A stretch of 64,000 bases of DNA, taken from positions 115,662,715 through 115,726,714 of the forward strand of contig CM061066.1 of assembly GCA_030762895.1 (NCBI GenBank), read 5' to 3'. This stretch comes from Sophora flavescens (Eukaryota > Streptophyta > Magnoliopsida > Fabales > Fabaceae). Of this stretch, positions 55,996-64,000 are shown piece after piece (within the stretch, counting starts at the first letter, position 1; every line of letters begins with the position of its first letter). Made by a program: the position numbers and the translations under genes. The notes beneath the pieces were generated by a model that was not told the DNA's origin, did no database searches, and saw only the letters and a program-made list of their open reading frames with translations.

Positions 55996-57634
55996 TGGGT
56001 AATAGTTTCCAGCTATAGGTTGGTTCACTTGTAGATCCCAGTCTGTCCTGAAATCTCGAATCTGCAAAACAATTAAAATTATCAATGACAACACAACAAC
56101 TTAGTGTTATCCCACTAGATGGGGTCAGCTACATAGATAAATCAATGCCATTGAACACTATCTAAAACCATGTTATCAGTAAAATCATTTAGAGCAAGAT
56201 ATTTTTGGTGGTTTCTCCTTATGTTTTCATATGCCTTCCTCTTCCCCCTTTAATTCAGACCATCTTCCATTTGATCCAAGTCAAGATTTTCTTATTAATT
56301 ATGTATTAATATCTTCCTCTTCCAAATGTATCAGAAGTCTCAATCACCCAATTAGAATGGTTTATTGCAATATAAAAAGGCAAATGGAGTTAACTGTGCA
56401 GTCTAATAATCAACAACTAAAAATTTAACACACCCTTTTAATGAAGTCACGTCCATTAGAGTCCGTGTAGAAAGTCCTATCAGTTTTCATTGTCGTTGTA
56501 AATTGAGTAATAATTTCTTTCCCAATGCCATCATTCACAGGTATAGGCCCAACCTAGAAAAGGATAAATAAGATTTAAGATGCAGATTCTAAACTGTTTC
56601 TGAGCCATATAACAGGAATGAAACTATCAGTTACTCTGCTAATCACATAACAAGGGAGGTAACCTACTGTGAACTCAACTTCAGCATGCTCCTTTGCCTT
56701 GAATATCCTCGAAATCTGTACAAGCAGAAAGCAAAATAAGAACTCCATACTTGAGCTCCATAGAGAAAGAATCACAGCTTTTAGTTTAACTGAAATTTGT
56801 GGGGATCGGGGATGCCGCACGAAGGGGGAGTGATGTGAATACTTGTAGTAAAATACTGAAAAAGTTGATTTCATGGTTATTTTGAACCATAATTTACCTG
56901 AGATACCCACGGGTTGAGCTGTTGATGCACTTCATCCAATATTGGACCACGCAGGACAGTAAAAGATGCCTGAACAAAAACAAACACATAAAAACATCTT
57001 AAAATGCTTTATGGAATGGTCATAATTAAACTAAAATTATCACCAACAAATGAAATTTTAAAAGTAAAATTATGCAACCTGGTGATCAGATTTAATGGGA
57101 AATGAGCCATTCGGACAGAAGACGTATGCCCCAGAAGCCTAAAATTGAAAATAAATAAAAATGTTGACGATCCAGACAAATATTTTAGTTAGTCTTATTA
57201 GAGAACATTACAGATCGAAGTGACAAGATATGAACATAGTGCTAAACACTGTACACTATAAAGGAAAAGGAACAATAACAAAAGAAAATAAAAACATAAT
57301 AAGCACAATTTACAGGAATGATGAGAGTACCACATATCCTGCATCAAGAAGGGAAAGGGATCTTTTTTATAAAAGAAATACTTAACCAAAATGAGTGTGT
57401 GACAAAGAAGTTACATCGTCTGGCTAAGACTAACAAACATATTGCATAATGTAAAATGGCAAAGACAACTATAATTATTAAAAATTCTTTCTACTAACAA
57501 CGTAATTGAGTATTACAGCAAGTGATACTTCGATGATATAGAAATTTCTGTGTGCATATGATTACCTGAGGATCTTTATCTGTCCCGTCATTTCCAGAAT
57601 AATAACTGTATGATTGTTCAACTGATGCTGTAAC
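55996..57634 (-). CDS. Alpha-mannosidase gene 2, middle exons
   Basis: Six minus-strand exons: 57566-57634, 57079-57138, 56898-56969, 56668-56715, 56434-56553 and 55996-56061 (23, 20, 24, 16, 40 and 22 codons), all GT/AG and all phase 0. The first five correspond to exons 17-21 of gene 1: QSYSYYSGNDGTDKDPQ against QRYLYYSGYNGTRDKDPQ, GPILDEVHQQLNPW, and the shared FYTDSNGRDFIKR. The sixth (IRDFRTDWDLQVNQPIAGNY) has no counterpart inside the window for gene 1. They encode the middle of the C-terminal GH38 domains. The identical exon structure supports a tandem duplication. The previous exon (63646-63833) is 6 kb away across the chromovirus. Confidence 0.94.
56087..56345 (-). mobile_element. 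5'-truncated RTE LINE tail
   Basis: On the minus strand this stretch ends with AGCTGACCCCATCTAGTGGG then ATAACACTAAGTTGTTG, matching the 3' end of the LINE at 10527-13723 (AGCCGACCCCATCTAGTGGG and a TTG tail). The match extends upstream to about 56345 at lower identity (GATAACATGG against ATTAACATGA; GGAAGAGGAAG region). It lies in the gene 2 intron between exons 56434-56553 and 55996-56061. Confidence 0.75.
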
Positions 57635-57982
57635 CTTAATCCATAACCAGCATAAAATAATAAATTCAGCATTACTAACTTAATGACTTAATGCAAATTT
57701 AAAATTTAAAGTGTTGGCATCACTTGCTCAGATAGAAATCTAAATATTTGATCTTGGAGCACATTTTAAAAGCTACAATTAGAAAAACTTGATGGGAACT
57801 TGTATTGCTGAGAGAAAAATGTAGTCTAGCTCCTTATAATAGGGAAAGTCCCTCTTGATTACACTGGAAAACAGAAAATCAAGAAACAAATAAAACCTTC
57901 ACCCAATCTTCGGATGATCTCATCCCATACCTCTCCCTCCCTTTTAATCTTTGCTCCTAACCCTTTTCGCCTTCCTTCCCAC

Positions 57983-58389
57983 TGATGGGAACCAGTATCA
58001 CACAACAATGAAACAGCAGCAAAATAGGGAGAAAATTGAGGTCTGTATGTATTATTTACTGAAAAGAAAGATTTACAGAGGAATGAACATTCCCTGCCAC
58101 AGAGCAAGCTCCTATAGAGAGCTATTGCTCTCTATCCATAACAAACTTCTTAATTCTCAAAGATACCTCACTCCTAGCTACCCTCCCTACTATATGGACG
58201 CACCACTTTTCTGTTACTTCCCCCACTCACATACATTTTCTCTCTCTGCCAGCACACTACTTGCTAGCACCCCCTTTTTCCAATTCCTTTTTGTTCCTCC
58301 TAACATAAACCTTCCATTCCTTCGATCCACTCACTCCTTGATCCAACAAAGGCCTATTTGGGCCTCCTATGTTTCCTTGGGCCCTATCA
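57983..58389 (-). repeat. 3' LTR of the chromovirus
   Basis: 407 bp, about 99 percent like 63091-63497 by eye. The pol frame continues into it as far as 58257. Confidence 0.95.
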
Positions 58390-61300
58390 ATACCAGCTTC
58401 TTCAGCAGCAGCCTTGACCCCAAGGCTGAGTTTTGGGAATTGACTTAGGATAGTGAGTTCATCTTCCCAAGTAGCTTCTTCGATGGGTCTGCCCTGCCAC
58501 TGGATTAACACCTGCTGCACATTCTCCCCTGTTTTTTGAATGCTTCGGGTGGCTAACACAGCTGCGGGATCAATAATTCCTGAAAAATCTCCATCCATTT
58601 CTATAGGCAGCTGCTCCTCAACGTGATAGTTGCCTATTGCCCTTTTAAGTAAGGACACATGAAACACAGGATGCACCCTTGATGTAGTAGGCAATTTCAG
58701 CTTATATGCTACTTCACCTATGCGTTCCAGCACTTGGTAGGGGCCATAATATCGTGCTGACAGCTTAGTGTTGATTCTTACAGCCACTGAATTCTGCTTA
58801 TGAGGCCGCAGCTTTAAAAATACCCACTCTCCCACATTGAAAGTCTTTTCTTTTCTCTTCACATCAGCCTGTGATTTCATTCTTCCCTGTGCTCTCTGCA
58901 AGTGATGCTTTAATTGCCTAAGAGCTTCATCTCTATCCAACAATTCCCTCTGAACCGCTTCTACCCGTGTCTCACCTTGCACATAACGAGTGAGAGTTGG
59001 AGGTTTCCTTCCATAGACTACCTCAAAGGGTGTGATCCCCGTAGTCCCATGGTAGGTGGTGTTATACCAAAATTCAGCCCAATGTAACCACAACAGCCAT
59101 GTTCGAGGTTGATCATCAATGAAACACCTCAAAAACGTTTCAAGACACCTGTTCACCAGTTCTGTTTGACCATCGGTCTTTGGATGGTATGCCGAACTCA
59201 TTTTGAGTTGTGTTCCCTGAAGCTTGAACATCTCTTTCCAAAAATTGCTTACAAACACGGGGTCTCTATCACTGACAATGGCCTTGGGTATTCCATGTAA
59301 GCGCACGATCTCCTTGGTGAACAGTTCAGTAATTGTCCTAACTGTATATGGATGTTTCAATGGAATGAAATGGCCGTACTTGGACAACCTGTCCACCACT
59401 ACAAAAATTGCTTCGAACCCTTTGGACTTCGGGAGTCCGGTGATGAAATCCATGGAAACTTCATCCCAAATCATTTCGGGGATAGACAATGGTTGAAGGA
59501 GCCCACCTGGAGAGGATGCCAAGTATTTTTGCCTTTGACAAGTGTCGCATTCCCTTACAAAAGCTTGGATCCTACCCTTCATTCCGACCCAATAAACATT
59601 GGCTGCAATCCTTCTAGAAGTTCTGTAAAAACCCGAATGACCCCCTTGTGGATAGAGTGGAATTCCTGCAGCAGTTTCGGAATCCAAGCTGAGTGGGCTG
59701 AAATCACCAATCTTCCCTTATATAGAAGAACCCCATTGTTGTAAGTGAAACCTGGCCGCAACTCCGAGCTCTTGTTCACATCTTCAATGATCTTCAATAA
59801 AATCACATCATTGTGGACTTCTTCTAGACTTTGTTCACTTTCAGTCCAGACCTGATATGCTCTTAGAGGACACAATTCACCATCAGTATGCACCCTAGAG
59901 AGTGCATCAGCTCCTCTATTTGACACCCCTGTTTTGTACACTATGTCAAAATTATACCCTAGCAATTTTGCTGCCCAATTCTGCTGGTCCATGGTAGAAA
60001 TACGTTGTTGCAGTAGCTGTTTCAGACTTTTCTGGTCCGTGCTAACCGTGAAATGCCTACCCATCAAGTATGGTCTCCAATGTTGAATTGCAAGAACCAC
60101 GGCCATCAGCTCTTTCTAATATGCTGATTTAATTAAGTTCCTCTCACTCAAAGCCTTACTGAAATAAGCTATGGGCTTTCCCCCTTGCATAAGAATAGCT
60201 CCTATCCCATGACCAGATGCATCACATTCAATAAGAAACTCCTTCGAAAAATCAGGTAAAGCCAAAACAGGAGCAGTAGTTACCCTCCTCTTGAGAACCT
60301 CAAATGCTTCTTGTGCTTTCGAATTCCACTTAAAACCTTCTTTCTTGGTGAGCTCAGTGAGAGGTTTGGCAATTTTCCCATAATTCTGGATAAATTTCCG
60401 GTAATATCCGGTCAAACCCAAGAAACCTCTTACACCCTTCACATCTTTTGGACAAGGCCACTGCTGGACACTGCTCACCTTGCTAGGATCCATAGTAACC
60501 CCTTCTTTGGAAATTAAATGGCCCAAATATTCCACTGAAAGCTGACCAAATTGACATTTCTTTTGGTTTGCCACTAAGACATGGTTCTGTAAGGTTTTCA
60601 GAACTTCTTCCAAGTGTTCCATATGCGATTTCCAATCAGGGCTATACACTAGTATGTCATCAAAAAACACTAGTACAAACTTCTGGAGTATTTCTCTAAA
60701 GACTTCATTCATTAATGATTGAAATGTGGAAGGTGCATTCATTAACCCAAATGGCATCACCAAATACTCATAGTGACCCTCGTGTGTTCTAAAAGCTGTT
60801 TTGTGTATATCACCTTCCTTCACCCTAACTTGGTGATAGCCCGATTTCAAGTCTAACTTAGAAAAATACTTGGCCCCATATAATTCATCCAACAACTCAT
60901 CTATCACTGGAATAGGGAATTTGTCTGGGATTGTTACCTTGTTAAGAGCTCGGTAGTCAACACACATCCTCCATGTCTCGTCCTTCTTCTTCACCAATAT
61001 GACGGGGCTAGAGAAAGCGCTGTTACTGGGCCTAATAATTCCAGTATTTAGCATCTCATCTACTTGCTTCTCGATCTCATTTTTTTGCACATGGGGATAT
61101 CTATAGGGTCTGACATTCACCAGACCTTGGCCACTCATGAGGTTAATCACATGCTCCTTGCTCCTCTTAGGGGGTAGCCCTTTGGGCTCATCAAAAACCT
61201 TTGCATAACGTAACAACAGTCCCTCTAAATCCCTTTGCTGTGTCTCACTGAGCATCTTCATATTCTCCCCTGATTCCACTCTACTAGGACAGCAAACTCC

Positions 61301-63040
61301 AACTGATAAGATAAGCCCTTCAACCCACCTCTTTGGCTTTCCCAATAGACTTTGCAAAGCTGTTTGGGCTTCCTTATGGTCCCTCTCACCTTTCAGTTTC
61401 ACCCATTCTCCTTCATGTTGGAATTTCATAATCTGTCTCCTCCAATCCACAATCATCTCTCCCAAAGATGCAAGCCAAGACATCCCTAAGACCAGGTCAA
61501 TCCCCTCCAATTCAAAAATGGCTGAATCCACATTCATAGTAATCCCTCCTAACTCCACCTCTAAGCCCTTGCAACTTCCTCTAGTTACTGCTTGATACCC
61601 GTCCCCTAATTTGATGGTTAAAGGACGTGTATCTTCAACAGCCCATCCCATTTTTGTCACCAAGCTCTTAGAGACAAAATTATGGGTGGCTCCACTATCC
61701 ACGAGGATAAGGATGGGCACCCCTCTGACTTGCCCTTTTATCTTGACAGTTTGTGGCTTCCCTGTTTGATCCCCCTTTAGGCTCTCCAAACTCATTACAG
61801 TGCACTCCCCATCAGTTTCTTCCTCCTCCTCCACTTCTACTGCAACAACATTACCTTCTTCTTCTCCTATCTCCTCATCATCAAGCACCATCAGCTTCAG
61901 CTGTTTGTGTGGGCATTGGTGGAGGGGATGAAACGGTCCTCCACACTTGTAGCACAACCCTTTTTGTTTCCTTTCCATCAGCTCATTGTAGGAAAGGTGA
62001 GAAACTCCCCTATCTTTCGGCCCTGTCCTCCTTCTTTCAGCATTGGGCTCAAATTTTGAGCGTGGCCCAGTTGCTCCATTAGGGTTATTTCCACTTCCTG
62101 ACCCACCTTCCTTCGACCCACGAACATACACCCACTCCGAACCCGGGTTGCGACCCGAACCCACTAGTGCGGATCGAAACGACGCGCCTGACCCGGATCC
62201 GCTCCGGTTTCCTCCACCCGAGTACCCGCTCCGTCCACCTATCTCCTTTTCCACTGCCCTCGTCACATTCATCAGTCGTGACCTAGAGAGTGGTCCCAGA
62301 GAAATCAAGCTACGCACTCTCCCTCTGATTTCATCCTTCAACCCATGGAGAAAATAACCAAAGCACGGGTCATCAGGGAGCCTTCGCACCTGCGCAATCA
62401 ACCTCTCGAATTGCTGAATGTATTCGCCCACGCTTCCTCTTTGCCGGAGATTTGTTAATTGCTCAAACACTCCGCCGTCTCCCATTCCACCATAACGCTC
62501 CAACAACTCTTCCTTCAACCTCTCCCATGTCAACTCCATTTCATCGTCAAGCAAAGAGTTAAAAAAATGGATAGTTGGCCCTTCCATGCATAACTGAGCA
62601 AGATTCACCCTCATCTCCGGGCTCGTTTCTTGAACCTGAAAATATATATATGCTCGTGTTATCCACCCAGCAGGGTCATCTCCATCAAACATGGGTAATT
62701 CCACCTTTTTCACAGACTGGCGGAATTCCTCCAACGTCTCTCCCTGCAACTTCTTCAATCCCGACACCGAGGACCCTTTTTTTGACGAGGTACTCTTGCC
62801 GCCGCCTTCCTTTTCTGTTTCTGTTTGTTGCGTTTTCTCCTTGTTGGCCTCCTCTTCCTCTTCCTTGTCTTCTCCATCTGATTGAGGGGTTCTTTCTAAG
62901 ATCTTCTTAAGCAACGCTACGAGAGTATTGTGGTTCTCGTCCACCTTGCCCTCCACCCCAGTCAAGGTACGCTTCACATTAGCCAACTCCGCCTCCAGTG
63001 CTGCAACTTTTGCCTCCATCGCCTTTTTCTTAGAGGGCAT
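58257..63040 (-). pseudogene. Chromovirus gag-pol with chromodomain, two disabling changes
   Basis: From the ATG at 63040 a frame of 974 codons encodes an N-terminal coiled coil, gag (LPMFDGDDPAGWITRAYIYF, RGSVGEYIQQFERLI), the zinc knuckle CYKCGGPFHPLHQC, protease LVDSGATHNFVS, RT (CVDYRALNKVTIPDKFPIP, MPFGLMNAPSTFQSLMNEVF, catalytic VFFDDILVYS) and RNase H (ECDASGHGIGAILMQGG). A TAG at 60116 interrupts RNase H where the family has GAG. The same frame continues to about 59650 (STDQKSLKQLLQQRI), and a frameshift there precedes integrase (CDTCQRQKYLA, DFITGLPKSKG, SDRDPVFVSNFW, AYHPKTDGQTE), a GPY/F-like module and a chromodomain (VLIQWQGRPIEEATWEDE). It ends at 58257 inside the 3' LTR. Confidence 0.93.
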
Positions 63041-63090
63041 TCACCTTCTACCGCTGATCCCGTCTCGATATCCGGCAGGTCGGACCAGTT

Positions 63091-63497
63091 TGATGGGAAC
63101 CAGTATCACACAACAATGAAACAGCAGCAAAATAGGGAGAAAATTGAGGTTTGTATGTATTATTTACTGAAAAGAAAGATTTACAGAGGAATAAGCATTC
63201 CCTGCCACAGAGCAAGCTCCTATAGAGAGCTATTGCTCTCTATCCATAACAAACTTCTTAATTCTCAAAGATACCTCACTCCTAGCTACCCTCCCTACTA
63301 TATGGACGCACCACTTTTCTGTTACTTCCCCCACTCACATACATTTTCTCTCTCTGCCAGCACACTACTTGCTAGCACCCCCTTTTTCCAATTCCTTTTT
63401 GTTCCTCCTAACATAAACCTTCCATTCCTTCGATCCACTCACTCCTTGATCCAACAAAGGCCTATTTGGGCCTCCTATGTTTCCTTGGGTCCTATCA
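63091..63497 (-). repeat. 5' LTR of the chromovirus
   Basis: 407 bp; in element sense it is followed by AACTGGTCCGACCTGCC, in which TGG marks the likely primer site. The CCCAC target copy lies at 63498-63502. Confidence 0.95.
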
Positions 63498-63645
63498 CCC
63501 ACCCTCCTTGACACATAGACAAGGTTGTTACTACCTAATTCCCTCTTTTGCCCCTTGTCCTCTATTTCCCTAGTACCCATTTCATTTTCCTTAACTTTAG
63601 TAATCGTGGGGTGCCTAAACTAATAAATGCATATTGAGAACTTAC

Positions 63646-63833
63646 CAGATTTCTACTATTAACATAACGAATCAGTTTTCCTTCATCTGCAGAATAAAGT
63701 AGCTTTAGATTCCCTTGTCCAACTTCTATGCTATTATTCACACTTCCATCCGATCTGTACACCGTTGAGATGGTTGAACTATGACCTTTTTCATTTAATG
63801 AATCACAAAAGTTTGAATCAATTTTCAGTCCAA
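63646..63833 (-). CDS. Alpha-mannosidase gene 2, exon equivalent to gene 1 exon 16
   Basis: A single 188-bp exon, minus strand, with an AG acceptor after 63833 and a GT donor before 63646. It carries two bases of a split codon plus 62 codons: GLKIDSNFCDSLNEKG, then TVYRSDGSVNNSIEVGQGNL and IRYVNSRNL. It aligns with gene 1 exon 16 (FEVGQGNLKLTFSTDQEM, YVNIRNL) but has about 18 more residues at its 5' side, if the acceptor is correct. The upstream 15 or so exons of gene 2 lie right of the window, beyond the LTR that starts at 63882. Confidence 0.88.
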
Positions 63834-63881
63834 CTTTAAAGGTACAGAGAGTGGAAGAGAGAAAGTTATGAACAGAAGCAA

Positions 63882-64000
63882 TGTTAGAGATGGATCAGTT
63901 TCAGTATATAGTTCAGTTAGCTACAGCTGTACTAGTTCGTTAGTTTCTGTTAAGCAGTTAGATTTCTAACTGTCATAGCTACTGCTATATATAGCAGTAG
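63882..64000 (+). mobile_element. Start of another copia-type LTR, cut by the window edge
   Basis: TGTTAGAGATGGATCAGTTT opens a sequence that resembles the LTR of A in its start (TATTAGAGATG) and layout (GCTGTA, GTTAnnCAGTTA, TAACTnTC, then an AT-rich TATATATAG). It begins 48 bp upstream of the gene 2 exon, inside intron 15. Which strand the element uses cannot be proven from the fragment. Confidence 0.6.

Larger units (their letters stand above)
57983..63497 (-). mobile_element. Ty3/gypsy chromovirus in intron 16 of gene 2
   Basis: A full-length minus-strand element with LTRs of 407 bp each (57983-58389 and 63091-63497), opening TGATAGG and closing CCCATCA on the minus strand. The perfect 5-bp target duplication CCCAC flanks it (57978-57982 and 63498-63502). 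The LTRs differ at about four positions by eye, so the insertion is recent on an LTR clock. After the 5' LTR a TGG-initiated primer-site-like sequence lies three bases in. The coding order gag, protease, RT, RNase H, integrase, chromodomain identifies the chromovirus group. Confidence 0.95.

Noticed and set aside
61753..62910. Proline/serine-rich plus-strand open frames
   Set aside because: Antisense to the long chromovirus gag-pol frame; no family features.
47668..63833. Calling mannosidase gene 2 a pseudogene because of its transposons
   Set aside because: All 14 visible exons have intact frames and splice sites; every insertion is intronic.
1..64000. A defence island, biosynthetic cluster or other new multi-gene system
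   Set aside because: Apart from two mannosidase genes all coding potential belongs to known transposon families.

Overview
The window is nuclear DNA of a flowering plant, most likely a eudicot; I cannot name the species. The evidence is spliced genes with short exons in AT-rich introns, Ty1/copia and chromodomain Ty3/gypsy LTR retrotransposons with plant-type initiator-Met-tRNA primer sites, an RTE-clade LINE, an Au-like SINE, a CACTA transposon with a TnpA-like gene, hAT-like non-autonomous elements and a Cassandra-like 5S-bearing repeat.

The only clear host genes are two head-to-tail paralogues of a plant lysosomal/vacuolar-type class II alpha-mannosidase (glycoside hydrolase family 38), both on the minus strand. 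The upstream paralogue (gene 2) enters from the right edge and ends at 47668. The downstream paralogue (gene 1) starts at 36142 and runs to 3159, where it is still incomplete; its last exons should lie left of the window. I resolved 21 exons of gene 1 (746 codons) and 14 of gene 2 (460 codons). All have GT/AG boundaries and compatible phases, with no stop or frameshift, so neither gene is visibly a pseudogene despite the transposons in its introns.

Layout from left to right: 1-2866, gag-poor copia remnant F with a tandem-LTR edge, in gene 1 intron 21; 3159-4882, gene 1 exons 17-21; 4995-27518, a nested retrotransposon pile in gene 1 intron 16 (copia A holding copia B, which holds an RTE LINE; a hAT-like element; and copia C, which holds copia D); 27621-36142, gene 1 exons 1-16, with a MITE in intron 1 and a 91-bp tandem repeat in intron 7; 36143-47667, the intergenic region (CACTA element, duplicated CACTA edge, Cassandra-like repeat, a 1.6-kb solo LTR inside a hAT-like MITE, an RNase H fragment); 47668-49667, gene 2 last exons with SINEs; 49895-50736, second hAT-like copy; 50866-55913, copia E; 55996-57634, gene 2 middle exons; 57983-63497, a young chromovirus in gene 2 intron 16; 63646-63833, one more gene 2 exon; 63882 onward, the edge of another LTR.

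The transposon proteins are gag-pol polyproteins, nearly all broken. Host and element genes do not act together: the elements sit in introns or between genes. I found no convincing undescribed biological system. The most notable items are the intact twin genes under heavy intronic load, independent LTR insertions into the same intron of both paralogues, the in-frame RNase H to gag chimera between A and C, the gag-poor copia family D/F, the 5S-rRNA-like tandem unit, and the duplicated CACTA edge.
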